Source of the DNA: a virus
Direction: 5' to 3' (one strand)
Virus record (IMG/VR): IMGVR_UViG_3300033149_002250
Coordinates: 1-64,000 of that record
DNA length: 64,000 nt
Below are positions 24,708-33,694 of this stretch, piece after piece. The translations under genes were made by a program, and so were the position numbers. Below the pieces are notes generated by a model. That model worked only from the letters and a program-made list of their open reading frames with translations, was not told the origin of the DNA and searched no databases. How positions within the stretch are numbered: the first letter of the stretch is position 1; the number at the start of each line of letters is the position of its first letter.

Positions 24708-25615
24708 GACTTGCCTCGCAATTCGATCAGTCGGAGCACTTCGTCAACGTCCAAGGGAAGTGGCCCCTCGTATCGCACCTTTCCTGTCTCGTCAACCAGA
24801 AACAGGTATGGCAGAGACTTGGCTTTCTCGATCCAGGGTTTCAGGTCAGCCGGAATCTTTCCATACTGATCCAGCACGTCCTTGTCGGCGATCTTCCAGC
24901 GGCCTTCCAGCGCCTCCCGGATTCGCTTCGAGGAGAGAACGATGGCCTTCTCCGGTGAAGGCTCGCTTGATTCGTGAATCACGATTCCCCAAAGGGCCTT
25001 TGGTGGGGGGCCCTCACCTTCATCGTCGATCACCCTCGACTTCGCAAATACAGAAGTCGTGCCCAATTTTGCCAGAATCTGTACGTCCGCGTCCCCGTCT
25101 TCGGCTTCGTTGTCGGGTGCAAGCAGCGGAAACTCCATGCTGCTGGCCCCCTCTGGGATGGTAACGGTGGCGGGAACCGCCAGCCGGGCGGGAGTGTCGG
25201 ACTGTAATTCGATCTCGGCCGGTCCAGGCGCGGAAACCATCCCGATGGCCGTTTCGCCTTCTCCGATGGTCTCCGGGAGAGCCAATTTCAACTCAGGCTG
25301 CTGGCCGACCGTAAGGATATGAGTTTTAAGGTCCACCGTGTCCCCGGAAGCCACCGCGAGAATCACGGTCCACTTGCCGGGAGTCACCGGGGTGGCGAAA
25401 TACAAGACCTTCCCCGATGTGTCCACGGCAACATTTTCGGGCATCTCCGGTACGATCGCCCAGGCGAAACCTGAACCAGTGCTGTCCGACGCATCCAGCA
25501 CCACCAGCGTGCCGGACCGGGCTTGGTTCGGGCCTTCGATGACAGCTTGGGCGTCGCCTTGTGCCCAGGCCGTTGCGCAGAGCAACAGCCACACCAAACA
25601 GGACCGAACCTTCAT
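24644..25615 (-). CDS. Secreted protein with Ig-like and thioredoxin-like parts
   Basis: 323 aa. Residues 1-19 are a clear signal peptide (MKVRSCLVWLLLCATAWAQ). Then a PKD/Ig-like domain (AVIEGPNQARSGTLVVLDASDS..., 20-105), a second beta domain (110-195), and a C-terminal part (205-305: WGIVIHESSEP, KIADKDVLDQYGKIPADLKPWIEKAKSLPYLFLVD) that resembles a thioredoxin fold without CxxC. Periplasmic location is expected. Its role in infection is unknown; position suggests lysis or envelope interaction. Confidence 0.65.
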   Translation of the reverse strand: MKVRSCLVWLLLCATAWAQGDAQAVIEGPNQARSGTLVVLDASDSTGSGFAWAIVPEMPENVAVDTSGKVLYFATPVTPGKWTVILAVASGDTVDLKTHILTVGQQPELKLALPETIGEGETAIGMVSAPGPAEIELQSDTPARLAVPATVTIPEGASSMEFPLLAPDNEAEDGDADVQILAKLGTTSVFAKSRVIDDEGEGPPPKALWGIVIHESSEPSPEKAIVLSSKRIREALEGRWKIADKDVLDQYGKIPADLKPWIEKAKSLPYLFLVDETGKVRYEGPLPLDVDEVLRLIELRGKSCSTKSKSNDTCPTGGTCFRR

Positions 25616-25625
25616 GACAGACTCC

Positions 25626-25886
25626 CTAGAACAAGAGGATGATCTTGACGGCGAGCAGCACGATCTGAAACACCAGTTCCATCAGCGCTTCCCAGTTGAC
25701 CTCCGGGTTTGCCGCTGCTCGCGCCCACAGATCGGAATTGCGACTCGCCAATTCAGACACCACCATGTCAGCCGCTAGGTCCCGATCATCGGGAAGCAGC
25801 CGAGCACGTTTCAACTCGCGGGCCACGTGAAACGCAGTCCGAAACGTGACGCCCATGCTGCGGGCTTGTTTGCGGAGTCGGGACAT
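25626..25886 (-). CDS. Small protein with C-terminal membrane segment
   Basis: 86 aa. Basic N-terminus, acidic middle, and a hydrophobic end (VFQIVLLAVKIILLF) that should anchor it in the membrane. Adjacent to the secreted protein and the peptidase. Function unknown. Confidence 0.55.
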   Translation of the reverse strand: MSRLRKQARSMGVTFRTAFHVARELKRARLLPDDRDLAADMVVSELASRNSDLWARAAANPEVNWEALMELVFQIVLLAVKIILLF

Positions 25887-25890
25887 GATT

Positions 25891-26157
25891 TCACCTTTCG
25901 TTGAGCAGGTTCAAGACAATCTCGATCAGCCGATCCAACAGCGGACTTCCGGCCAACTGCTTCAAGAACGCCACCACCGCATCGTCTTTGGTGGTCTCCG
26001 TGAATCCCGCAATCACCTCGGCCACAGACAGAGCCGAGTCGATGATCGTGCGGACCTCATCCGGGCTGATCCCGGGCTGGCCCTGCGACAGCCGAGCTTG
26101 GTGCATCGGCTTGAGCTTAACTGCCATGACTTCCGCGATTCGCTGGACATCCATCAC
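25891..26157 (-). CDS. Hypothetical small protein
   Basis: 88 aa, helical (ISPDEVRTIIDSALSVAEVIAGFTETTKDDAVVAFLKQLAGSPLLDRLIEIVLNLL). The C-terminal LLDRLIEIVLNLL is amphipathic. Four bases upstream of the membrane-segment gene, so probably cotranslated with it. Confidence 0.5.
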   Translation of the reverse strand: MMDVQRIAEVMAVKLKPMHQARLSQGQPGISPDEVRTIIDSALSVAEVIAGFTETTKDDAVVAFLKQLAGSPLLDRLIEIVLNLLNER

Positions 26158-26185
26158 TCTCTCCTTTCGGGAAACTACGGACTGG

Positions 26186-26506
26186 TCACTGCTCTACGTA
26201 GAGAACGTGACCGCCTACATTCACGGTTCCGGTAACGGCCAGACGGAGGGCGTCGCCGGCGGCCGTCTTGAACCAACCGTGCCCGTTCACGGGCGCCACG
26301 ATCACGCTGCCGGCGGCCACCTTCATCGGTCCACTCAGGTCAGTCGGGCCGGTTGAGGTCTGCCACTGTACGGTGGCGGCCCCATCGAGGGTAAGCACGT
26401 ATCCCAGCACCACGATCCTCTTGCCGCTGACGGCGGCCACCACATTGCCGCTGGCCGAAAGCTCGACCGCGGCACACTTCACGTCTCGCACTTCGGCAAC
26501 GTCCAT
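26186..26506 (-). CDS. Small beta-rich virion protein
   Basis: 106 aa from MDVAEV at 26506; an ATG 24 bases upstream is possible but overlaps the FmdB-like gene and lacks a good ribosome site. Beta-rich (SASGNVVAAVSGKRIVVLGYVLTLDGAATVQWQTSTG...SVIVAPVNGHGWFKTAAGDALRLAVTGTVNVGGHVLYVE), like small phage decoration or fibre-associated proteins. Confidence 0.6.
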   Translation of the reverse strand: MDVAEVRDVKCAAVELSASGNVVAAVSGKRIVVLGYVLTLDGAATVQWQTSTGPTDLSGPMKVAAGSVIVAPVNGHGWFKTAAGDALRLAVTGTVNVGGHVLYVEQ

Positions 26507-26516
26507 CACATTCTCC

Positions 26517-27071
26517 TCAATCCGGGGCACCGTGTTTTTCGATCACCTGTTGCCGCAGATCGTCTCGATCCTTCAGCGCCAGGGAAGGGTTCTCCTCGAT
26601 CATGGCATCTACGGCGTCTTCCACCAGGTCCGGCGCCAGCTTGGGCGGCTCCTCGCCGCGTGTGCCTCGCGGGGCCTTGTAGTTGACGATGCCCTCGCAG
26701 TCCTCGCCTCGGGAAGCCACCACCTTCTTGATGTGGCCGCGGCCATCAGTTGGCGACACGAAGGCGGCCGGGTCGCCAGGGAAATCCGCCAAGGCCGGCA
26801 TGTAAACGTCGTTGATGCCTGGGTTGTAGCCGTGCCGTCGTGCTTGGCTGACGACGTAGTGCAGCTGGTCCTCGACTCCCTCGAATTGGTCCGCCAGTGT
26901 GCCGCGGTTGCGAAATAGCTCCCGGTCGGTCACTGTGGCGATGCGTCTGGGCATCAGCCGCTCGACAGGCCCACCTTCGCAGCAGGGGCAATGCGGGAGC
27001 GGCGCGTCCACGCTCGCTAAGTCCTCCCACTGGCTGCCGCAGGCTCGACACTTGTACTCATAGATTGGCAT
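26517..27071 (-). CDS. FmdB-type zinc-ribbon protein
   Basis: 184 aa from MPIYEYKC at 27071. The N-terminal 35 residues are an FmdB zinc ribbon (Cys8, Cys11, Cys28, Cys31). The rest (LHYVVSQARRHGYNPGINDVYMPALADFPGDPAAFV) is a phage-type region, and residues 155-180 end in a helix. Frames upstream of 27071 overlap the sulfotransferase out of frame, so this start is preferred. Role in the virion gene block is unknown. Confidence 0.7.
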   Translation of the reverse strand: MPIYEYKCRACGSQWEDLASVDAPLPHCPCCEGGPVERLMPRRIATVTDRELFRNRGTLADQFEGVEDQLHYVVSQARRHGYNPGINDVYMPALADFPGDPAAFVSPTDGRGHIKKVVASRGEDCEGIVNYKAPRGTRGEEPPKLAPDLVEDAVDAMIEENPSLALKDRDDLRQQVIEKHGAPD

Positions 27072-27085
27072 TTGCCTCGACCTCC

Positions 27086-27961
27086 TCAACATCGCAACTC
27101 GTAGCCCCACTTCCGCATCACCGGCCCGAACGCCTCTTCCAGCCGGGCCACCTGTTCGGCCGTAAGCACGTCGCGCCACTGGCCAGCCTTGCCGACCCGA
27201 AAGAATCTCTCGCCACCCCGCTTCTCCACGAACCCCTCTGCCTCCTCCTGCGCCCGCAGTTTTGCAAACGACGCCTCGCGCACGGCGCGGTCCAGCCTCT
27301 CTTGGTCCACCGCGATACCGAACGTCTCCAGGACGCCGCTCAACATCTCGTGCGGCCTCTGGTGCAAATCCTCGTATCGGACCACATGCACCGGGTACGA
27401 CGCCGGCCCGGTGGTCCAGCCCTCCACGTGCGTGCCCCAAGGGCCGACGTAGTGGAACAACGACGAGTCGTCCATTATGTAGAAAGACTCGTCGAGAAAC
27501 TGGTCTATTGCCCCCTCAATGTCGCCATTCAGGGCACGGTTGTGGTGTGCCCAGGAAATCACCGCGTCTCGCGGGTCGCGGATCACGTAGATCGCGCCCT
27601 TGGTCAGTTCTGGCGGAATCAACCGCACGAAGTTCAATGCTCCGCGGGCGTGGTGCGTTTTCAGGCATACGTCGGCGCCGCCGGCTTGGCCAATCACGTG
27701 CAACAGCGCAGCGGGCCGCAGCAAGTTGATTGCCTCTGTGCCGAGCCGTTCCAGCGGCAGGTTGCATACGGCCCGGTAATCCGCCGGACGCAAATCACCG
27801 TACACAAACTGGCCGTAGAAGTTGTTGATCTCGACCCGTCCAGTGATGTACGCCTCCAGCAGAAAGCGAACCCACGTGTTGCCGCTTTTCGGATAGGAAG
27901 CCAGCCACCAAATACGCTTGGTATCGACCTTCTCTGGGGCGATCCGGTTCCCGCTGCTCAT
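27086..27961 (-). CDS. Sulfotransferase
   Basis: 291 aa. It has the PAPS 5'-phosphosulfate loop YPKSGNTW (23-30), the 3'-phosphate motif IYVIRDPRDAVISW (about 125-140), and the C-terminal GKAGQWRD. Such enzymes move sulfate from PAPS to sugars, steroids or proteins in the cytoplasm. It lies between an FmdB-like gene and a glycine-rich fibre gene, overlapping the latter by 4 bases, so it may sulfate a phage fibre or alter host surface glycans. The acceptor is unknown. Planctomycetes are rich in sulfated-polymer metabolism. Confidence 0.85.
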   Translation of the reverse strand: MSSGNRIAPEKVDTKRIWWLASYPKSGNTWVRFLLEAYITGRVEINNFYGQFVYGDLRPADYRAVCNLPLERLGTEAINLLRPAALLHVIGQAGGADVCLKTHHARGALNFVRLIPPELTKGAIYVIRDPRDAVISWAHHNRALNGDIEGAIDQFLDESFYIMDDSSLFHYVGPWGTHVEGWTTGPASYPVHVVRYEDLHQRPHEMLSGVLETFGIAVDQERLDRAVREASFAKLRAQEEAEGFVEKRGGERFFRVGKAGQWRDVLTAEQVARLEEAFGPVMRKWGYELRC

Positions 27962-28905
27962 GCCTGGTTCATGCCTTTCCAGTCGGTTCCATCGCAGAAG
28001 AACATGCCAAACTGGCCCTCTTGCAGTGTGTCAATGGTCGCGCCGGCGTCGTTCTTCACCGTCAAGTCATCACCAGTGCCCGTGGCGGCGTTGTTGACCA
28101 AGAGGAACAGGCCGGCCGCTTCGTTTTCCGGCGGCAGCTTGAGCGAGGCGCCGCCGGTCATTGTGGACCGGATGATGTTGCTTCTAAGTGTCGTCTTGCC
28201 GGAGGCAGGTGTGATGACCAAGGTTGCTGTGCCAGTCCCGGTCAAGCTCTGGCTGGCCGCAAGGTGAAACCGGCTGTTGTTGATCCTCACAGCACCCGGC
28301 TTGCCGGGCAGCCCGGTGGCTGTTCCGGTCCCGGCGTTGCCGCCATTACCGCCTGCGAGCATCACGTCGCCGCCGTCGCCGCCGTCGCCACCCGCCCCGG
28401 CGGTTCCAGCGTCACCGCCCGCCCCGCCGCTTCCGGCAACCAGGAGCAGCGCCCCGCCGTTACCGCCGTCGGAGGTGCCAGCACCCTTGCCGCCATTGCC
28501 GCAGATGAACGTCAAGCCACCGCCGTTGCCGCCCGTGGCGGTGGCCGTGCCGCCCACCCCGCCGGTGCCGGTGGTAAGAAAGACGCTCGCGGCGTTGGCG
28601 CCTTCCTCCTCCTGGTGTGTATTGGCTGCGTCATCAATATGCACGAGCGTCGAGCCGCCGATGGTTACGTGCAGGCCAGAAGGGCAAGCCAATTGGCCAC
28701 TCAGGCCGAGATTGCGTATTTTGCTGGTGCCGTTGAGGTCTTTGTTGGCGTCCACAACCAACACGCTGTTGGCGACCACTTCACCGGGCGTGGCGCGGCC
28801 AGCCTGCACAGCGTCCAAGATTGCTCGCAACTCCTCTCTGGCAGCGGGGTCATTAAGCGCCTGCATCAGGGTGACTTTCAGGTTTTCGGAAACGCTGCTT
28901 GCCAT
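27958..28905 (-). CDS. Glycine-rich fibre-type protein
   Basis: 315 aa. Residues 105-215 are Gly/Ala-rich repeats (GTGGVGGTATATGGNGGG, GNGGALLLVAGSGGAGGDAG). The N-terminus has a helical stretch and the C-terminus a beta end (GAVRINNSRF..., QEGQFGMFFCDGTDWKGM) typical of phage tail-fibre or head-fibre proteins. Lies directly after the portal gene (3-base gap). Confidence 0.6.
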   Translation of the reverse strand: MASSVSENLKVTLMQALNDPAAREELRAILDAVQAGRATPGEVVANSVLVVDANKDLNGTSKIRNLGLSGQLACPSGLHVTIGGSTLVHIDDAANTHQEEEGANAASVFLTTGTGGVGGTATATGGNGGGLTFICGNGGKGAGTSDGGNGGALLLVAGSGGAGGDAGTAGAGGDGGDGGDVMLAGGNGGNAGTGTATGLPGKPGAVRINNSRFHLAASQSLTGTGTATLVITPASGKTTLRSNIIRSTMTGGASLKLPPENEAAGLFLLVNNAATGTGDDLTVKNDAGATIDTLQEGQFGMFFCDGTDWKGMNQA

Positions 28906-28907
28906 CG

Positions 28908-31019
28908 TTAGCCTCTCCCATTACTCGATTTGGCCAACCTGCGCGCCGCCAATTCGGCCCGACGCAGCTGTAGCCGCTGTTGGTGCTCTTGAGCACGTTG
29001 CATCATTCGCAGTTGGTGTTCCTGCTGCTGCTGCCATAGTCGCTGGACGTGCTGCTCCTGCTCCATCTGCATCTTGTTTTGCTCGGCTGCCAGCTTTTGC
29101 TGCTCTTCTGGGCTGGGGCCTGTCTGCTCGGGAGGCGGCTGGGGTGGGGGAAAATGCAGGCCGCTGTTGTCCAGGTCCATCTTCTTGAACCACATCCGCA
29201 GCAGCCACTCCACCGGGGCAAAATTGCCGGTGACAGAAGCGTACCCCTGAGCCACCGGCAGGGCAATTGGCATCATCTGCGACATCACGGCGATGTCCTG
29301 CTGGCGGTTGGGTAAGCGTGCCGTGCCGGCCTCCAGCCGGAAGTCGATGTCGTGGATAATCCGCTCCACGTCAGCGGCGTCGATCAGCTGTCGCCATAGG
29401 AAGGCGCCGGTCGCACCAAGGGGTCTCCGCACATCGTTGGCGGTCAGGTTCCACTTGATCTCTAGGGCCTCGCGCTTGACTACTTCGGTCATCCATCGCT
29501 CCACCTTCTTGGCCATGTCGTCCGGCCGGATGGTGGTCTGCTGGTAGCGGATCTGCGAGTCGGTGGCGGACCTGCTCTGTTTCTGCTGGATACCGTACAC
29601 CGCCTCCGACAATCCGGTACGCCGCTCGAACAGATCGAAGAACCACTCCACGATCTTAAAGGCGTCCATGTTGGTGGGCGGGTGCTGCAAGAACTTCACC
29701 ACCTGCTCGATGCTGTCGTGGACATCACTCACGAAGATCATCGACAGGTCCTCGCCCTTGCGCAGCTCCTTCTCCACTTCGGCTCGGGCGCTCTCCAGCA
29801 CCACCAGGAAGTCGCGGCTGGACATCCAGATGCGGTTACAGAGGTGGGCCAGGAACACGTTGATGACCTTTAGCTCACCCAAGGCCGGCGCCAGGGGGGC
29901 GATGGGCCACGGGCTGCCGGGGTTGGGGTAGAAGTCCAGGGGAACCACGGGCCATTTGCCGTCCCGGTAGTGTGGGGTGGGCCACTGGAAGGCCCTGGCC
30001 ACTTCCTCGTTGGTGGCCTCGGTGAACTTCCAGGAGGGCATGTTCAGCGGGAATGGGGTATTCTCCGCGATCTCCAGGTAGCAGTAGTCGCCCGCCACCT
30101 GGTTCAGCTTCTCAGCCCACTCAACCTTGATGTCCGAGAGCCGACCGCCGGCCCCACAGCGGGACCAGATACGCCAATACTGGATGTAGTCCTGCGTCTT
30201 GCCCTGGCGCCGCTTGTCCTTGGCCTCGGGGTCGCCGTAAAGCTCACCTTGGGTATTGGCGGACTCGAACTGAGCACTGGGTTTCAGCTGGCCGGGCTTG
30301 TAGCCGAGGCGCCGCTCCACGGTCCAGACCGGCTCGACCATTCGCACGGCGATCCACCAGGCATCCTCGAATCGCGTGGCGTCCGGGTCCACCAGCAGAT
30401 CGTCCACGGGCACCCACCACGAGCCCACCATAGTGCTGTCCGACTGAGGCGGCCGGTAGGGCTGCGACATCAGGCAACCACGACCCTTGATGAGCGCTTC
30501 AGTGATGGCCAGCATCGCCTCGCGTGGCAGGTTCAATTCGTAGGGCGTCCAATTGAGGTAGGGCTCGATCAAGCCCGCCCGCAGCTTGCGAAGCTGCATT
30601 TCCCTTCTACTCTGCATGGCCAGCATTTGGTACTGCTGGAGCAGCATCGGATCGCCAGACTGCTGCAACTCAGCCAGCATTTCCTCCGGGAGCATAAACG
30701 GCTCGCGGGGGACAGCCTGCCTGACGGGGTTTTGCCAGTAGAGCGTCGGCCCGAACAGGGCGACCAACTCGAAAGCCTTGTTGATCGTCACCTGGAACTT
30801 GGGCTTTACCGCACCATCCTCTGTCCTCCAGAACTTGAACTTGTACTTGTCGTCCCAAAGGAATCCGCAGCTGCCGGCAAAAAACTGCATACACTCATCG
30901 GCGATGTCCTGCCAGGGCTGCTTCATTTCGCGGGCGCGTTGCAGCTTCCCCAGCCACGACGCCACGAGTGGCGACATGGGGTGATCGCCGGCGTATTGGT
31001 GCTTGAGTACCTCGGTCAT
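28908..31019 (-). CDS. Portal protein
   Basis: 703 aa, the size and position (between terminase and fibre genes) of a podovirus portal. N-terminal wing with KFWRTEDGAVKPKFQVTINKAFELVALFGPTLYWQNP, a central stem region with NRIWMSSRDFLVVLESARAEVEKEL and FERRTGLSEAVYGIQ, and a C-terminal Gln-rich coiled coil (625-700) like the barrel of P22-type portals. Forms the dodecameric DNA gate at one capsid vertex. Confidence 0.8.
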   Translation of the reverse strand: MTEVLKHQYAGDHPMSPLVASWLGKLQRAREMKQPWQDIADECMQFFAGSCGFLWDDKYKFKFWRTEDGAVKPKFQVTINKAFELVALFGPTLYWQNPVRQAVPREPFMLPEEMLAELQQSGDPMLLQQYQMLAMQSRREMQLRKLRAGLIEPYLNWTPYELNLPREAMLAITEALIKGRGCLMSQPYRPPQSDSTMVGSWWVPVDDLLVDPDATRFEDAWWIAVRMVEPVWTVERRLGYKPGQLKPSAQFESANTQGELYGDPEAKDKRRQGKTQDYIQYWRIWSRCGAGGRLSDIKVEWAEKLNQVAGDYCYLEIAENTPFPLNMPSWKFTEATNEEVARAFQWPTPHYRDGKWPVVPLDFYPNPGSPWPIAPLAPALGELKVINVFLAHLCNRIWMSSRDFLVVLESARAEVEKELRKGEDLSMIFVSDVHDSIEQVVKFLQHPPTNMDAFKIVEWFFDLFERRTGLSEAVYGIQQKQSRSATDSQIRYQQTTIRPDDMAKKVERWMTEVVKREALEIKWNLTANDVRRPLGATGAFLWRQLIDAADVERIIHDIDFRLEAGTARLPNRQQDIAVMSQMMPIALPVAQGYASVTGNFAPVEWLLRMWFKKMDLDNSGLHFPPPQPPPEQTGPSPEEQQKLAAEQNKMQMEQEQHVQRLWQQQQEHQLRMMQRAQEHQQRLQLRRAELAARRLAKSSNGRG

Positions 31020-31432
31020 TTTCTCAATAGCTCGTTGACTTGTTCGACGCTCCAGCCTTCACCGAGGGCGGCAGCGATTTCCTTGGTGGGGACGCCCTTC
31101 TTGGACATCACAGTGGCCAACCTCTTGGCGGCTCGCTTCGCCACGCCGGCCGGATCAGGGTGACCCTTGCCGTATTCGTGGCCTGGGATGTAGGACCACG
31201 CGCCGGTGCGCACGCGGGCCTCTTCGCTCAGGTCGGACAATTTCGGGTCGCCGATGTGACGCACTCCATCCCTGACAATAACCCTGCCAACCGGGTTGAA
31301 CACTGCCAGCTTCAGCGCGTTGCCATACCCTTCGGACACCACTATCGCGGCGTGTGGCGTCTCGTTTTCCAAGGCGTGCGGGTAAAACCATACGCACCAA
31401 CCGACCGGCGGAGTCTGCAATTTCTCACTCAC
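31016..31432 (-). CDS. Hypothetical protein next to portal
   Basis: 138 aa, overlapping the portal gene by 4 bases. The C-terminal half ends in a small helical domain (VAKRAAKRLATVMSKKGVPTKEIAAALGEGWSVEQVNELLRK) that looks like a helix-turn-helix. Function unknown; the position hints at packaging or head assembly. Confidence 0.55.
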   Translation of the reverse strand: MSEKLQTPPVGWCVWFYPHALENETPHAAIVVSEGYGNALKLAVFNPVGRVIVRDGVRHIGDPKLSDLSEEARVRTGAWSYIPGHEYGKGHPDPAGVAKRAAKRLATVMSKKGVPTKEIAAALGEGWSVEQVNELLRK

Positions 31433-31456
31433 AATCTTCTCCTTCGGGGAAAGGGG

Positions 31457-33148
31457 TCATGCGCGCGCCGGAGCCGGGGCCGGCCCCGGGCCGAGGTGGA
31501 TGGACTTTGGGGCGTTCTTGTTTTCGCGTGCCATCCACTCACGGAACTCTTGGACCACCAACGGCACATGCTGTCGTTTTTGCTGTGGTCGATGGTAGCG
31601 GGGATCATATGCACACAGGTACTCGATGCAATCCAGCGCATGATGTGCGCGATCCACGCGCTCATCACGGGCCTCGTTGTGGACCACCCTGCGGCGACAG
31701 GTGCGGAACTCGCGGATTGTATGCGGGCAAGCATCACGCAGGATACAAAACTTCGGGCGAGCGTCCGCGCGGGGGCTGAGCCAACGCCTCAGTGCCGTAG
31801 TGCGGCCAGCCACGTCATCGGAGCCTTTAAGGAAGTCGCTGCCGGTCAGATACGACCGCACGTTGCGGAGGGCCAACTCCTCGCGGTAGTGATGCCGTAC
31901 AGACTTGCCTGTGGCAGCGCTCCTCTGTCGGCTGCCGTGATCGTCGATGATGAACGCATAGAACTGCTGGTCAGCCACCTTTTTGGCCACGGCGTCTGCG
32001 AACTTGGCTGGGGTGCATTTCGTCAGGTAGGCTTCATCGTACAGCAGCACGTAATCTCCGTAGCTGGGTGGAGGCACCGCAAAGAACAGGGCGGCGGTCA
32101 CCGAGAACCCCGGATCGACCACCATGTAGCGGGTCCAGTCAGCCGGCACTTGGCCTGCTGCGACCGCCCGTTCCATGGCGTCCAACTCGCCCTCCAGCCG
32201 GGGAACCACGTGGACGTTCAGATCGAACTCCGGGTACAGCAGCACGAGGTCCGTAGCGAACTCCCCGTAATCATGCACCAGTCTCTCCGCCTCCGTCCAG
32301 TTGCGGAGTCGCTTTTGTTTTTCCTCGTCGTCGATATACGGGTTCTCGCTGTACACCAAGCGGAATAATTCGGCGTCCGGCTGGTCCATGGTCCGCTGGT
32401 CTTCGCACCGCCGGGCGAGGGAGATCATGGCATCGTTCTTGGTCTTGGGCTTCGCGCTCCAGATGATCCGGCCTTTGCGGTCGGACAGGCGGGCCTGCAA
32501 CTCCGGGTAGTGGTCCGCATACTGGATGTCCTCGTCGATCATAATCAGATCAACTGGGTCGCCCATGGGCACTTCGGATGCGGAGGAGAACACGTACAAC
32601 TCCGTGCCCTCCATCGGGTGCCCTTCCGGGAACACCGGCTCGAAGCGACGGAAGATGCGGGCGCGTTTCTTGATCCAGTGGAAGGCGGTACTGGGTGCGT
32701 ACCGCCGGGGGATAATGGGGCCGGCGAGCTTGGTTTTGTCCGAGTTTTGGCGGTCCCACTCCTCCCAAGGACGCCAGTTGCGCCATTTTCCGGTCTGGGG
32801 GTCTCTGATGATGTGAAACGCCCCCGGCTTAAAGAGCAGGCGAAAGGCAGTACGCCCGATGTTCCCCTCCTCGTAGCAGATCAGCCAAGCGGTGATCGGC
32901 CGGTCGGTAGGGTACTTCTTGTACGGGTCCAGGCCCAGCAGCGCTCTGGCCAACTCGATGTAGCAGCACAGGGATTTCCCAGCCCGAGAGCCGCCGATCA
33001 CCAAGCGTTCGGCGGCCTTGCTGGAGTGAAACTTGGTTTGAATCGGGGTAGGCTCGTAGAGGCGCAGGGCTTCACGCTCGCGGCGCATCTTCTCGGCTAA
33101 GTGCGCGCGCAACAGCGCCTTTTCGCGCTCATTCAGCCCTATCGCCAT
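31457..33148 (-). CDS. Terminase large subunit
   Basis: 563 aa from MAIGLNEREK at 33148. ATPase: Walker A GGSRAGKS at 52-59 and Walker B LIMIDED with catalytic Glu. The C-terminal RNase-H-like nuclease has its acidic residues in YMVVDPGFSVTAALFF, FIIDDHGS and RAHHALDCIEYL. Cuts concatemeric DNA and drives it into the prohead through the portal. It overlaps the putative small subunit by 20 bases. Confidence 0.9.
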   Translation of the reverse strand: MAIGLNEREKALLRAHLAEKMRREREALRLYEPTPIQTKFHSSKAAERLVIGGSRAGKSLCCYIELARALLGLDPYKKYPTDRPITAWLICYEEGNIGRTAFRLLFKPGAFHIIRDPQTGKWRNWRPWEEWDRQNSDKTKLAGPIIPRRYAPSTAFHWIKKRARIFRRFEPVFPEGHPMEGTELYVFSSASEVPMGDPVDLIMIDEDIQYADHYPELQARLSDRKGRIIWSAKPKTKNDAMISLARRCEDQRTMDQPDAELFRLVYSENPYIDDEEKQKRLRNWTEAERLVHDYGEFATDLVLLYPEFDLNVHVVPRLEGELDAMERAVAAGQVPADWTRYMVVDPGFSVTAALFFAVPPPSYGDYVLLYDEAYLTKCTPAKFADAVAKKVADQQFYAFIIDDHGSRQRSAATGKSVRHHYREELALRNVRSYLTGSDFLKGSDDVAGRTTALRRWLSPRADARPKFCILRDACPHTIREFRTCRRRVVHNEARDERVDRAHHALDCIEYLCAYDPRYHRPQQKRQHVPLVVQEFREWMARENKNAPKSIHLGPGPAPAPARA

Positions 33149-33683
33149 AGGGTTCACCCTCCGGGGCGCACTCCACCGTAATGACGTTCTGCCGTTGCTG
33201 GGCCAGAGCCAGCAGCCGGTCCAATTCAGCCTCAAGCTGCTTGTCTGTCATACGATGGATTTGCTGTTCGGATTGGTCGAAGTGAGTGCTGGCCGAGGCC
33301 AACTTCACCAACAACTCGCAGTAGCGCAGCTGATCCCTGGGGGTCTCTTGGTTGCGCTGCTGGTAGATGTACTCTGCGATGCCAGCGCAGCCTTGAAATC
33401 TGCTCAGCAACTCCGCCCAGAGGTCCTGCACGGTGGCGTTGCTGCGGCTCGCCGCACGGGAGACGTTCCGCAGCGTCATTTCCCGCACCTGCCGTTGCAG
33501 GCGGTGCATCCTCTCTGCCATCTCGGCGTCAACCATGTGAAAACGGCATTTGGCACAGAAGGGGCTCACATAGCCTTTGCCGTTTCCGGCTGTGACGACG
33601 AACTCCTCCGGCGGGTACACGTGCCCGCAGTCGGGGCACCTGCGCCGGCCGTTCACCTTGATGTCGTCTGGGTTGATCACCAT
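33129..33683 (-). CDS. Zinc-ribbon protein, candidate terminase small subunit
   Basis: 184 aa from the ATG at 33683. N-terminal zinc ribbon (Cys16, Cys19, Cys43, Cys46), a long central helix (AEMAERMHRLQRQVREMTLRNVSRAASRSNATVQDLWAELL) and a helical C-terminus (IHRMTDKQLEAELDRLLALAQQRQ). Position just upstream of the large terminase subunit suggests it recognises DNA for packaging, but the sequence does not match a known small-subunit fold. Confidence 0.55.
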   Translation of the reverse strand: MVINPDDIKVNGRRRCPDCGHVYPPEEFVVTAGNGKGYVSPFCAKCRFHMVDAEMAERMHRLQRQVREMTLRNVSRAASRSNATVQDLWAELLSRFQGCAGIAEYIYQQRNQETPRDQLRYCELLVKLASASTHFDQSEQQIHRMTDKQLEAELDRLLALAQQRQNVITVECAPEGEPYGDRAE

Positions 33684-33694
33684 TGCTACGCCGT

